Shown here one piece after another: positions 1 through 11,892 of a DNA stretch of 64,000 nucleotides; the first letter of the stretch is position 1; the number at the start of each line of letters is the position of its first letter. The notes under the pieces are model-generated. The model ran no database searches. It was given only the letters and a program-made list of their open reading frames with translations, and had not been told where the DNA came from. The position numbers and the translations under genes are program-made. The DNA comes from Henckelia pumila (Eukaryota; Streptophyta; Magnoliopsida; Lamiales; Gesneriaceae): positions 152,720,861 to 152,784,860 of the forward strand of contig NC_133122.1 of assembly GCF_033568475.1 (NCBI RefSeq). Direction: 5' to 3'.

Positions 1-1589
1 AATTTTGAAATCAAAGAAACTCGCTCAATTAAATATCATCCAAAATCAAATATTCTGAATGACAGCGAGTGAATCAAATCAAACTCTAGAAAAGAAATAA
101 GAGTCAATCAAAATTGATTTAGGTCAAATAACAAAACCTCATAATTGATATCAAGAAATTTAAGAATCATGATTTCTATGATGTAATAGCTTCAGCAAAA
201 ATTGAAGAGAAGACTCAACTGTAGCTGATTTTTTCTTATTCTCTATCGATATGAGTTTATCGATTAATTCTCAATTGACAATAGTCGAATATCATCTTTT
301 TGACTTAACTTATTGTCATAGAATTAATAACCACTTCGGTACTAGGATAATTCTTTGCTAATAAATATTCTGTTGTTTCTGGAATTTTTCAGTTCAAGTA
401 GTGCTCTTCTATATGAGTTGTCATAAAACCTTTGTATGAGACGCCACTCTATATAGAACTTCATTCATTTCGTAGAAAGATCGGAATCTTTCATCTGAAT
501 ATTTCTGTACATTCTAACCACTGACATATCTGTCAATTCTAGGTTAGTTCTATACTGGTCTAGTACATCTACTAGAATTATTTCGACACTCTTCTACATT
601 AATCTTGATATAACCAGTACCGAATAAAAGAAATCTTATTTTCTAAAACTCATAATACATCTCTAGTCATTTCTATTGTTGTTGTAAACCAATGTTGCAT
701 TAATATCTATAATGCATCTTAACTTAATACCCAAATATTATTTTATCAAATTCAATCTTATTTCCTCAAATCCGTATTTTATCTTTTCTGTCTAGTCTTT
801 CAAATGTGTTCCATCTACTCAAAGGCAAAATCTCAGCAAATACAATTCATAAAGGCTCAACCAATAAAGATTGTAGCATAACAAATCACTGATCTATGAA
901 TATATGCTATGCAATCAGGGTATAAACAGGTTAACTAGAATTAACTCACTTACCTGCAATACTATTATCTGATAAAACTTGAGCCCAATCTTCTGTACTT
1001 GCTTATTGACTCTGAGATTATCTGCGATTCGAATTTCCTCTTGATATGTTTTATCTAGGGGAGCTATTCTCATATTTCTTCATCTACTGGCCTTTAGGCT
1101 GAATCGATCTTTGCTGCTGTTGTCACTATCTCTTGCTTCATAGCTATACTGCTATGGAATCTGTAGTGGAGGTGATGATCATAGTTTTCTCAATTACAGA
1201 GGCGTGAATAAAATTCCACTCTGCCTCATACAACTGGTTCGTGGTTTCTTTATTCTGTCACTGGCTTCAATCAACTCATTCAAGTGGTTATGCTTTTGTT
1301 TTGCAAATTCTGCTTTTCTATCTTATCTTATCAAATATAAAAAGAAACAATTCTGTTTACTTACCTGCCAAACCATTTCAGTACCTCTGCTCTTTAGCTA
1401 TCTCTTCTTCGCAATCCACCAACTTCTTGCTAAGGCATAGAGTTGAAATATAATTAGGCTGGTTCTATGTTCAACTGAATATTCTTCACTTGAACAACTG
1501 ATCCAGCTCTTTAACTCAACGCTTTCTAGCCATAGCATATTCTGTATCTTTCTGAGTTGGTGATTCATAGCTCTGGGGTTGTTAACTCA
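1..1589. other. Unassigned AT-rich sequence, no gene seen
   Basis: I recognise no gene here. Open frames are short (under about 80 codons), overlap in several frames and show no family motif. The segment lies directly left of a non-coding LTR element (from about 1590) and may be an older transposon remnant, but I found no LTR end, PBS or PPT in it. Confidence 0.4.
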
Positions 1590-3164
1590 CCTTGGAGTCT
1601 CTGCTGACACCATAATCACTAGCTACCTATCACGCACCCGACCATTGTCCATTGTTAAAATGCAATATCCTTAACAAACAGTCTGTACGGATGTATCTCA
1701 CTGACTGGAAAGAACGAATTCGATCCGTCCCGATCTTGCGAAGTCTTCGATACAAAAGGCAATCCTCGTTGGCTACTAAGACGATCATCGACTATCTCGA
1801 TCATCTCAACAGTATCACGCATCTCATGCTAGAAACTAGTGACACAACCTTCTAGATCTTAAGAACTATATCCTTCCTAATGCCACATATCACGATCAGA
1901 CAACTGATGCTCCCTTATTAATGTCCATTAGCTTTTCCAACACTTGTCGGATTCAACATAACGGTTCAACACAAGAACACTCCGTCGAAATGTTTTGTTG
2001 ACACCCTTGATATCGTTGTTAGTGGACAATTCTCACACGAAGCAAAAATCTTGAACCCTTCCGATACTCAATCCCGAGTATGCGATTACTATCACTAAGC
2101 AATTGCTAGAATCAATATCAGTTTCTTCTTAGCAAAAGACACTATTCTGGGAAACTACCAACTCTCTAGCTTGTCTCAACTGTCAAGTTGTCGCCTAACT
2201 TGACCATACAAGTCCAATTCCAATCGTCCCCGATTACAGCAATCCCAAATTATTCATCTCCGGCAACCCTAGAGATTCTAAATTACCCAAATCGCCAACT
2301 GCTATGAGATTGTACCAGATACAAATCCCCTCAAGCACTTATGCGACAAAATACTATCCCATGTATTTCTTAATTTCTACACCCTGATCATCACAGATTG
2401 GGCTCAACTAATCGACTTCTTCGATTCTACTGTGGCTCACACTTATCTCAACAGTGAAGCTCAAATCAGGATACCTACATGGCTCGATCAATAATCTTGA
2501 CTCGGCTGCCACAAGTCTATTATTCCCAACACTTGGAATACCCAAATCGCTCTGGTTCCAACTCACCTATACTCGATAGCCATACAATAGCTATTAGTAA
2601 TCTATCAGCACAATCTCGCGCCTTACTACTGACAGCAACCTCGTACACTGGAAACCAATATTAAGGCGAACTAAACCCAAGAAATGCTCGTGATCTATCA
2701 ACTTAGATCATTCCAATATCATGGAAAAATCCTACGCTCAACCTGTGAAAACATCAGACGGTACTTAGCGCTATCACTGGACTCACTATCCATTGCTTTG
2801 TTCATTCAGAAAGAACGCCACGGCTAATCAAGTCCAAAAATAAAATCTAATCCCAAAGATTACCAAAATCTCCGGACACACTCTTGATTATATCCCTCGC
2901 TAAGATTGTGTAACAATTCAAGACTGAGGTAGCTTACCACGATAACCCACCTGGACAACCACCCAGGTTTCATGGGTATAGGCCACGCTTCCCTCACGCC
3001 TCAAATAGTTCTGTACAATCCTCAGAATCTTGACATAATCCATTACTAACGAAAAACTATCATCACTGGGCAATACCCATCTTCAGGTCAAAGCCTACAA
3101 TCCCATGTCCTGGATAAACCTTATGGGAAGAAATCTCAATCATATCATCAAATATGATACTAAG
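1590..3164 (-). mobile_element. Left part of a non-coding (LARD-like) LTR element, interrupted
   Basis: From about 1590 the sequence is collinear with 33147 onward: both contain the stretches around 'ccattgtcca' and 'actgactggaaagaacgaat' in the same order. The same family resumes at 10300 and ends in its 5' LTR at 11893-13344, so these are two parts of one minus-strand element split by the insertion at 3165-10299. No gag or pol reading frame is visible. The far-left LTR is not present; the left limit is where I lose similarity to the other copy. Confidence 0.6.
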
Positions 3165-5157
3165 TGTGAGATCTCGATTCTAATCATCTAATCTCAGAAT
3201 AAACAATAATTACGCATACAAGATCTAAGATTAAAAGCAAAGTTTTTTTTTTTTTTTTTTACACAGGGTGACGCGCGGGCGCGCCACCCGAGGCGCGGGC
3301 GCGCATACAGACCTGCCCGGGCCTCCGAGAAAGGGAGCAGAACGCGCGGGCGCTCCTCACCAGGCGCGGGCGCGCATGGCCTGCTGTTTTAGCTCAAAAA
3401 AAGGTTCCAAAAGTGCAATCTAACACCCGGAAAGGCTCCGACATGATCCAACTAACACTTTTCCAACAACGAAGTATTCAATTACAAGAAAGAGTAGAAC
3501 ATGCATCAATTCTAAGTTCCAAAATCCAAAATACAAATCGAGTTCGAATACAATCTAAGTTCGATTTCAAATTCGACTTCTACAATAACAAGGCCTCACT
3601 CTATCAACTCGACCACCTAGCCATGCGATCTCTGACTCGGTCCTGCCCCACCTATTGCCAAGCACACATACAAAGACAAGACAACAGCCGGATAATCCGG
3701 TGAGAATAATATTCCCAGTAAAAGAGACAAACATGCAATATCATAAAAACATCTCAAACGAAATGCATCATCTTCTACATATTCAAATAACAAACATGCA
3801 ATTCCACAAGCATGTCTAAAACTCAATTCATATGCATAAATGCAATGCATGTCTTTAAATCTGAGATTATCAAGTCGGATAATCAAAACATTTCAGCTTT
3901 TGCTTTTGGATCCCGAGGACGAGATCACGTAAACAACTCACCGACTCTCCCGATCGAGGTGGTGCTACGTATCTTCATCCTCTAGACTTTGGTGCAACTA
4001 TAAGGAGTATGCTAGCACTAGGTGAAACAGCTACACCCAGGCCACTCACAATATAATTCCCAAAACGTCTATCATCAAAAGGGCCGTCCTGCCCGCTATT
4101 CAAATCAGGGTTCATATGCTCAATATGAATGCAATGCAACATAACTCAAATAATCAATTAACATGCAAGTATGTGATTTTTCCGGAACACTCGAATCAAG
4201 TCGGATTCGAGTCATTCGTTCCATTCCATTCCAAGTCATCTTATACCTCTTTTCAACAACGTCGATGCTCCAAACCTGGAAACAACATCGATACAAGAAT
4301 TCCAAATCAAAATTCTATTCCAAATCAAGTTCAACGATAAAGATAATTCAATTCAACTTTCGAGGATGGATCAACTCGATACCAAACCTCGATCAACTCT
4401 TCAACGATTCGAAAGTTGCCAATTCGGAACTCCACGATCTTCAACTAATCTGCGGAGATAAAATCAATCCAATATCAATCCATTCAAAACGAGCAACTCC
4501 CAAAAACTCAAACGAATCTCCAATTTCCAAAATCTCAAACCGGCGGCATAACGGCTATAAATTCAACTAACCGAAAATGCAAACAACATAATATCACTCT
4601 AAGCAACTCATATCAATCAACATTCAACCAAAACAATCCAATTCCAACAAATCACAAAACTCACTTTTTCGAAAATCCCTTCAAAATTCATAACAAATCC
4701 GAACGTCGCTCTAATTCAAAACTGACAGATAATAAACGATCAGAACTCCGCTAGGAACAACATACTAGAATCTAAATCGATTCTAACCACCTCCGAAAAA
4801 CAAAACATATCCGATCGGAGAAATACTTACGGTATAACGAAGCTCTCTCAGCCGTGATCGCTAATCTGCCTTCAGAAATAATTTCTAACGGACGGATCGA
4901 ACTCGGGAGGAAATCCAAAAGCTTGAAACTCACGTTGAGTTCTTCAATGGGGGAGAGAAACGTTTGGGAGGGATGAAGGGAGAATGGGATACTTAGTCAA
5001 AGTCTAGATATTATAACAATTCCATTTTTTGCGTTTTAGTCTCTGAAAATTCCGAAATTTGCAAAGTAGTCCCTGATCAAATACAAGTCGTCTCTTGAAC
5101 TCTGGAATCTCCGATTATCTCAAATAAACTCATTTAAGATAAAAACGGGGCGTTACA
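3165..5157 (-). repeat. 3' LTR of the gag-only element
   Basis: This 1993 bp LTR is bounded by TG and CA and preceded by CTAAG. It contains a run of T at about 3242-3260 followed by a very GC-rich block (about 3268-3375) with repeated GCGCGGGCGC units. The internal side begins with pyrimidine-rich 'attctccccctctaag', the complement of the polypurine tract. Short open frames inside the LTR recur in the other LTR and are not genes. Confidence 0.92.
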
Positions 5158-6828
5158 ATTCTCCCCCTCTAAGAAAAGATTTCGTCCTCGAAATCAAACA
5201 CGGTTCTAACACGAACTGTATCTCTCAACTTATTCCTTCAAGTCCGTCAATCAAAAGTCGACTCATTCTCGTCAGAATAATCTTCCTCTGCTTAGTCACA
5301 ATTCGATTCATCTTCTATCTCGACAAGAAATTTCCATCTTACAACCATAGTTTTTAAACGTCTAAACAAAAAGGGCGATTCTGCCCGCTCAAAGATAGGC
5401 TCAAGATGAAATCATAATAAAACATAACAAAACTCAATCCATCAACCAAATACGAGTTCCACAAGCTAGAACAAGTATCGATGCGATATGTGATTTGAAA
5501 GGGAAACTCGAGAACCAACTGTCCCGAGTATGCTATCCCGCTACGATGACTGCTTTTACCTTTCAAGGCAGTAGCTCCAACTCTGGATAAGCTACAACAA
5601 AAGATTGTATCAAAAGCTATACAATCTAAACAACAACAACGTCACTAGGTTGATTCTCTATATCGTTCTTTGTCCAAATCTCTGAAACGAACAATTGCTG
5701 CTAACTTCGGGCTCGACAACTCCAAACAAATCTGTAAGGAGACAATAACTGATCAACATAGCGATCAACTCAATTTTCAAGTTCAATACTCCAAAACAGT
5801 TCAAATCTCCAAGAATAAAGAATTCTGTCAACTAGTGCTAAGTCAAGCACTACAGGTCATGGCATAACCTCAAAAGTTCAACTCATCTGCTCTGGCTGTC
5901 CGTAGCTCTGAGGGTATCGAACTGAAAAATTTGAATTCAGACAACAAAATCTCATCGAAATCTATGCCGAAAGAACGAGTGCATCAAAAATCTCTGTCTA
6001 ATATGACAGACTTCGGCAAAAACAAGACATCTGACTACCTCTGACAATATATCAATCTTCTAATCTTGACTGAAAGTCATCCAGTACAGAAAATAATAGC
6101 AGATTCCAGCAATAGGTCACTCTAATTCAGATAGTAGATAAAATAAGAACAGTTCAAAACATCGGTTGCTGCATAAAATTCCTCAGATAAAGATTCGCAG
6201 TCAGAATCTCAAACAATCTAATCTTCTTCTCTGCTTTCAAATCAGTTCTGTATGCTAAAATAATTACTCCAACTCTTAAGATTAGAACAGATCACGTGAA
6301 TTTCCGCATAAGACAATAGAAGAACAGGTCTTCAAATCAATAAGATCGCTACGAGCTCAAAGTCCAGATTCAGACATTGAGTCTCGAGCGTCTTCAACTG
6401 TCTCGACGTCTAGACTATAGCGCAATTCCACTTAATAAGAACACATCTCCAAAACCTCGATAAGAAAAGATCGCTGATCGGCATAAATTCCATCATCAAA
6501 TCATACAATCGAAGAAGACCATTCGATTCAAAGAATTCAGACATCGAAAAAAACATACAACTGCTCGGCACAAACATCTGCTATACGATTCTCAAAAGTT
6601 CCGAAAGATCAGTACAATTCTCATTCCACAAAGATAAGAAATCAACGATAAGAATTCATAACCTCTACTAATTTTTCTGAAAGATCCGGTTAATAGAACA
6701 ACACTACTGGAGTATTCATCAATTCGACAATTCAACAATTTAATAGAGGCACGTTAAACATAAACAGATTCTTCAATAAGAAGGCAAGAGACTCGCCAGA
6801 ATCTAACATTCCAATAAGAATAGGGAAC
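5158..6828 (-). other. Pol-less internal region of the gag-only element
   Basis: In an autonomous gypsy element this position would hold protease, RT, RNase H and integrase. I find no such motifs and no long open frame. Immediately 3' of gag (about 6735-6830, minus strand) a short stretch resembles a protease active-site region with the catalytic triplet region decayed. Near 5175-5190 the stretch 'tttcgtcctcgaaatc' (minus: gatttcgaggacgaaa) is the usual end of a gypsy internal region. Confidence 0.6.
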
Positions 6829-8022
6829 TCAATATCGAACGTTACCTGATCTGTCATTATCGGGTGCAGCCTGAGTCTGCTGATCCTCAGACAAAGCAAA
6901 GACTCGTGCCTGCTGTCTGGGAGGCTGGCTTCCATACTGATTACCTTCCTGCCTATTCTGCTGCTGAGGTTGGAAAGAGTGAACAGAAGGTGCTTGCTGC
7001 TGAGGCTGAGCTGTCTGTCTCAAGAATTTTCCACTCTGTGCTTGCTCAGGGACACGCTGAGGACACGTTCTTGCAAAGTGCCCCGCCTGGTTACAAATAT
7101 GACAGCTTCCAAAAATACCTCTACACTGATCACTGGAGTGACGACCTCCGCAATTTGAACAAGACATGCCTGACTGTCCCGAACTCTGTCCCGATCCATA
7201 CTGTCTCGAACCACTAGAGCTCGAAGAACTGGTTCCGTGCTTCTTAAACTGCTTCCCTTTCGGATGATAGTATTCCTTCCTATTACCTCCACTGCTACCA
7301 CCTTCAAAACTCGATGGTTGATTCTGAAATTGAAAAGGTTGTGCCTGAAACTGTTCTTGCTGCTGCTGCGGCACAAACTGACCTCCTCTCTGTCTCCATA
7401 AACCTGCTTCAGCACCTTTTGCGTGATTCATGGGATCCGCAAAATTGTTAGGCCTATTGGTGTTTACCAACGTGAAGACGTCGGGGTTCAAACCATTAAT
7501 GAACTGGTCGGCTTTAGCTTCCTCATCGCTGGAAATCAGCGGTGCAAAACGTAACAGACTATCAAACTTGGCTACATACTCTTCAATATTCAAATTCCCC
7601 TGCTTCAGATTTGCAAACTCGGCTCCCTTGTCCTTTCGGTACGACACGGGTAAAAACCGCTTATAGAACTCAGACTTGAAAAGAGCCCAAGTAATTTCCA
7701 TACCTCTACTTTCCATTGCTTTCTTCGTCATAATCCACCAGTTCTTAGCAACACCACGAAGCTGATGAATGACTAACCTGGTTCGGCGGTCATTTGAGTA
7801 ATCGATAGAATCAAACAGCTGATCGATATCATCCAACCAACTCTCACAATCAACTGGATTTTCAGTGCCCATCAACAACGGCGAATTAAAAGACTGAAAC
7901 ATCTTCAGCAGGGTTTCCATAGGTGTTGCTGTAGCATCCATCTCAACAGTTTCAGTACTAGCTTGCTCAGTAGCAGGAATAACTGGTGGTGGGTTCCTGT
8001 TAATAACTCGTCGAGGACCCAT
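6829..8022 (-). CDS. gag: Ty3/gypsy Gag polyprotein (capsid-nucleocapsid)
   Basis: An open frame of about 397 codons encodes a Gag of the Tekay/Del type. I place the start at the Met of MGPRR, about 38 codons inside the longer open frame, because it matches the MPPRK start of the related element at 46939. In order: a proline-rich N terminus; the retrotransposon-gag capsid domain with the motifs ENPVDCESWLDDI, WWIMTKKAME and [18 protein letters not shown]; a Gln/Ser-rich linker; and two zinc knuckles, CSNCGGRHSSDQC and CHICNQAGHFARTC. The product would package element RNA into virus-like particles. The frame is uninterrupted, unlike the gag at 46.6-46.9 kb. It ends where protease should follow. 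Confidence 0.85.
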   Translation of the reverse strand: MGPRRVINRNPPPVIPATEQASTETVEMDATATPMETLLKMFQSFNSPLLMGTENPVDCESWLDDIDQLFDSIDYSNDRRTRLVIHQLRGVAKNWWIMTKKAMESRGMEITWALFKSEFYKRFLPVSYRKDKGAEFANLKQGNLNIEEYVAKFDSLLRFAPLISSDEEAKADQFINGLNPDVFTLVNTNRPNNFADPMNHAKGAEAGLWRQRGGQFVPQQQQEQFQAQPFQFQNQPSSFEGGSSGGNRKEYYHPKGKQFKKHGTSSSSSSGSRQYGSGQSSGQSGMSCSNCGGRHSSDQCRGIFGSCHICNQAGHFARTCPQRVPEQAQSGKFLRQTAQPQQQAPSVHSFQPQQQNRQEGNQYGSQPPRQQARVFALSEDQQTQAAPDNDRSGNVRY

Positions 8023-8307
8023 CTGATTATCAAAGGTTAGGACACAAGATATCTCAATCGCTGCAATTCGGTGCCTTTTCAACCTCTCAGAATTCCGGAT
8101 ACAGGTGAAATACAGTTCATATCTCAAATAATTCATGCTTCATATTTCAAATCACAAAATCATGTAAATCAAGTAATTCTCAACAACAAAGCATGCTCGC
8201 ATGGTATTTAAATAAATCAATTTAAATAACTCAACCACATGCGAGAATCAATTCATGCAGACTCGATCTACCCCGCTCACTTCTAAATTCAGTCCAAGAA
8301 TCTTATT

Positions 8308-8319
8308 GCTTTGATACCA
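8308..8319 (-). other. Primer-binding site (tRNA-Met type)
   Basis: The + strand reads gctttgatacca, the complement of TGGTATCAAAGC. It lies 5 bp before the right LTR and differs by one base from the usual initiator-Met site TGGTATCAGAGC. It sets the minus-strand orientation of the element. Confidence 0.8.
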
Positions 8320-8324
8320 CTTAA

Positions 8325-10299
8325 TGTGAGACCTCGATTCTAATCATCTAATCTCATAATAAACAATAATTACGCATACAAGATCTAAGATTAAAAGCAA
8401 AGTTTTTTTTTTTTTTTTTTTACACAGGGTGACGCGCGGGCGCACATACAGACCTGCCCGGGCCTCCGAGAAAGGGAGCAGAACGCGCGGGCGCTCCTCA
8501 CCAGGCGCGGGCGCGCATGGCCTGCTGTTTTAGCTCAAAAAAAGGTTCCAAAAGTGCAATCTAACACCCGGAAAGGCTCCGACATGATCCAACTAACACT
8601 TTTCCAACAACGAAGTATTCAATTACAAGAAAGAGTAGAACATGCATCAATTCTAAGTTCCAAAATCCAAAATACAAATCGAGTTCGAATACAATCTAAG
8701 TTCGATTTCAAATTCGACTTCTACAATAACAAGGCCTCACTCTATCAACTCGACCACCTAGCCATGCGATCTCTGACTCGGTCCTGCCCCACCTGTTGCC
8801 AAGCACACATACAAAGACAAGACAACAGCCGGATAATCCGGTGAGAATAATATTCCCAGTAAAAGAGACAAACATGCAATATCATAAAAACATCTCAAAC
8901 GAAATGCATCATCTTCTACATATTCAAATAACAACCATGCAATTCCACAAGCATGTCTAAAACTCAATTCATATGCATAAATGCAATGCATGTCTTTAAA
9001 TCTGAGATTATCAAGTCGGATAATCAAAACATTTCAGCTTTTGCTTTTGGGATCCCGAGGACGAGATCACGTAAACAACTCACCGACTCTCCCGATCGAG
9101 GTGGTGCTACGTATCTTCATCCTCTAGACTTTGGTGCAACTATAAGGAGTATGCTAGCACTAGGTGAAACAGCTACACCGAGGCCACTCACAATATAATT
9201 CCCAAAACGTCTATCATCAAAAGGGCCGTCCTGCCCGCTATTCAAATCAGGGTTCATATGCTCAATATGAATGCAATGCAACATAACTCAAATAATCAAT
9301 TAACATGCAAGTATGTGATTTTTCCGGAACACTCGAATCAAGTCGGATTCGAGTCATTCGTTCCATTCCATTCCAAGTCATCTTATACCTCTTTTCAACA
9401 ATGTCGATGCTCCAAACCTGGAAACAACATCGATACAAGAATTCCAAATCAAAATTCTATTCCAAATCAAGTTCAACGATAAAGATAATTCAATTCAACT
9501 TTCGAGGATGGATCAACTCGATACCAAACCTCGATCAACTCTTCAACGATTCGAAAGTTGCCAATTCGGAACTCCACGATCTTCAACTAATCTGCGGAGA
9601 TAAAATCAATCCAATATCAATCCATTCAAAACGAGCAACTCCCAAAAACTCAAACGAATCTCCAATTTCCAAAATCTCAAACCGGCGGCATAACGGCTAT
9701 AAATTCAACTAACCGAAAATGCAAACAACATAATATCACTCTAAGCAACTCATATCAATCAACATTCAACCAAAACAATCCAATTCCAACAAATCACAAA
9801 ACTCACTTTTTCGAAAATCCCTTCAAAATTCATAACAAATCCGAACGTCGCTCTAATTCAAAACTGACAGATAATAAACGATCAGAACTCCGCCAGGAAC
9901 AACATACTAGAATCTAAATCGATTCTAACCACCTCCGAAAAACAAAACATATCCGATCGGAGAAATACTTACGGTATAACGAAGCTCTCTCAGCCGTGAT
10001 CGCTAATCTGCCTTCAGAAATAATTTCTAACGGACGGATCGAGCTCGGGAGGAAATCCAAAAGCTTGAAACTCACGTTGAGTTCTTCAATGGGGGAGAGA
10101 AACGTTTGGGAGGGATGAAGGGAGAATGGGAGACTTAGTCAAAGTCTAGATATTATAACAATTCCATTTTTTGCGTTTTAGTCCCTAAAAATTCCGAAAT
10201 TTGCAAAGTAGTCCCTGATCAAATACAAGTCGTCTCTTGAACTTTGGAATCTCCGATTATCTCAAATAAACTCATTTAAGATAAAAACGGGGCGTTACA
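8325..10299 (-). repeat. 5' LTR of the gag-only element
   Basis: This 1975 bp LTR pairs with 3165-5157. It differs by scattered single bases, one extra T in the T run, one extra G near 9050, and loss of 20 bp in the GC-rich block near 8440; these account exactly for the 18 bp length difference. It is followed by the CTAAG duplication. Confidence 0.92.
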
Positions 10300-11892
10300 C
10301 TAAGTCAGATGATATCACCATTCATCATTGGTAGAAATTCGACTATCGACTAGTCTAGCAGTATCTCATAGGTCAAAAACCTACCTGCTCAGAACATTCG
10401 CTCGTCAAGGAGATCCCTCCAAGACTTGTCATCATAGAAGAAAACTCAATGAACATCTCTGGCACAAGTTAGACAATATCTAAATCATGATACCAAACTA
10501 GGCATCTAATCCATGGTCATACCTAGTCGTGACTGTTACCAAAACTCTAGACTGGGTAGCCTTCCCACTGCCATCCCATGAAGCACAAAGGCTACCAGGT
10601 ACATCGACATAGGGCCGCGCCTCCTCAAATCAAATCACGGTCATATTCCACAACTCTCGACATATACTCGAATGGCATCCCGAAGAAAATCCATCATCAT
10701 AAATCTTGACCTACGAAGGTCATCAGACTCTTGTTCTAAGGAAACAACCTAGAAAAAAACTCATTCCCACTGATGAATAAACTCATCACTGGCACTAACT
10801 TATCCCACTGACTAACTAGGTCAATCCTAGGAAAACACCTAGACTAACCACCAGTCTAGCTGTTACAATTGGCCCACTCAAAACCCATGAGTTACAATAG
10901 TTGAACACTAATCAACTAATACCAAGCCAAACTTTAGCAAACTCATGCAATCATTCACAATTGCTGGATAAATAATACACGTATCATTTCTTCAAGTTAT
11001 GTACAATTTCCTTTATTACAATCCCGAGTAATACAATCACAGTATTCCGAAAATATAACGAAAATGTACAACCAATAACTTGAAATGATACAACATTCTG
11101 ATGATTCATTACAACAGAAATATTGTTTACAATTACAATCATACAGTATTTAAAATCATCGCCTCGTCTTCGTTTCTTGATCATGAAGCTTCTAATAGAC
11201 ACACACATCAATGCAAGAATACTCCTGCCCAAATCTCTCGGTATCTCGTCCGACCAAGACTTTCGAAGAAATTAACTTGAGCTCGCTAACCAACTATGCC
11301 CTGCATCAGTGCCTGTCAGTAGACCTCTTCTGCCCACGGCCTACCGTCAGCTTCCTTCTTTCATCTAATTCATGATTTTGAACATGAAGTTTCCCACGTG
11401 CCTACCGAAAGAATCGATACAAGCATACCGGAAAAACCATGTTCTGCATGAATTTAATGACCTTACGCTCAAACCAAGTCATGCCTTAGCCACTCGAGGC
11501 ATTTCCTGGTAAAGGTCTTTATGACAATCTCTCCAACTACGATTGGAGAATCTTCAGAGCAGTGTCATCATGGTAAGGACGGTACAGATTCAAGCATCAA
11601 GTGCGTCCCAACCAATGATCTGCCACTGCCTCTTGCATCCGGTACTCGATCCAAATCTAGGATCCACGTGAGTAGAAGTCTTGAAAACATGGACACGATC
11701 CATCACTCCTGTCCTCACTTGCTGGAATCCCATAAGCCAAATCTTTAAAATTCCTGCCAATGATGATACTCTTCGGGCAACCTAATCGCCTCATCATTGT
11801 CTCTTTAAAAGGTCTCATAAATCCTACAAGGATAACCCAAAGTCTCAATACTATATCTCAAGTCTCTTGCATTCAGCTCTGATACCAATAAA
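10300..11892 (-). mobile_element. Right internal part of the interrupted non-coding LTR element
   Basis: This continues the family interrupted at 3164 and is collinear with about 34740-36389 of the second copy. Shared stretches include those around 'ataggtcaaaa', 'cacaactctcgacatatactcga' shortened, and 'gcatccggtactcgatccaa'. No coding frame is convincing. It ends in a tRNA-Met primer site at 11876-11887 just before the LTR. Confidence 0.75.
11876..11887 (-). other. Primer-binding site (tRNA-Met type)
   Basis: The + strand reads gctctgatacca, the exact complement of TGGTATCAGAGC, 5 bp before the LTR at 11893. Confidence 0.85.

Larger units (their letters stand above)
3165..10299 (-). mobile_element. 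LTR retrotransposon with gag but no pol (TR-GAG-like), minus strand
   Basis: Two near-identical LTRs (3165-5157 and 8325-10299) begin TGTGAGA and end GTTACA. They are flanked by a perfect 5 bp target duplication, CTAAG, at 3160-3164 and 10300-10304. A tRNA-Met-type primer site lies inside the right LTR and a polypyrimidine stretch (minus-strand PPT) follows the left LTR, so the element reads on the minus strand. The internal region is only about 3.2 kb. It encodes a Ty3/gypsy gag and a decayed protease trace, but no reverse transcriptase, RNase H or integrase. By eye the LTRs differ at about a dozen positions plus one 20 bp deletion, implying recent insertion. It must have moved with enzymes supplied elsewhere, or lost pol just before or after insertion. 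Confidence 0.9.

Noticed and set aside
6864..7415. Open frames of 117 and 131 codons overlapping gag in other frames
   Set aside because: Shadows of the Gag reading frame on either strand.
3413..9712. Open frames of 60-135 codons repeated within both LTRs of the gag-only element (e.g. 3413-3703, 4163-4570, 8554-8844, 9305-9712)
   Set aside because: They lie wholly inside LTRs, overlap on both strands, and have no family motif; they recur only because the LTRs are duplicates.
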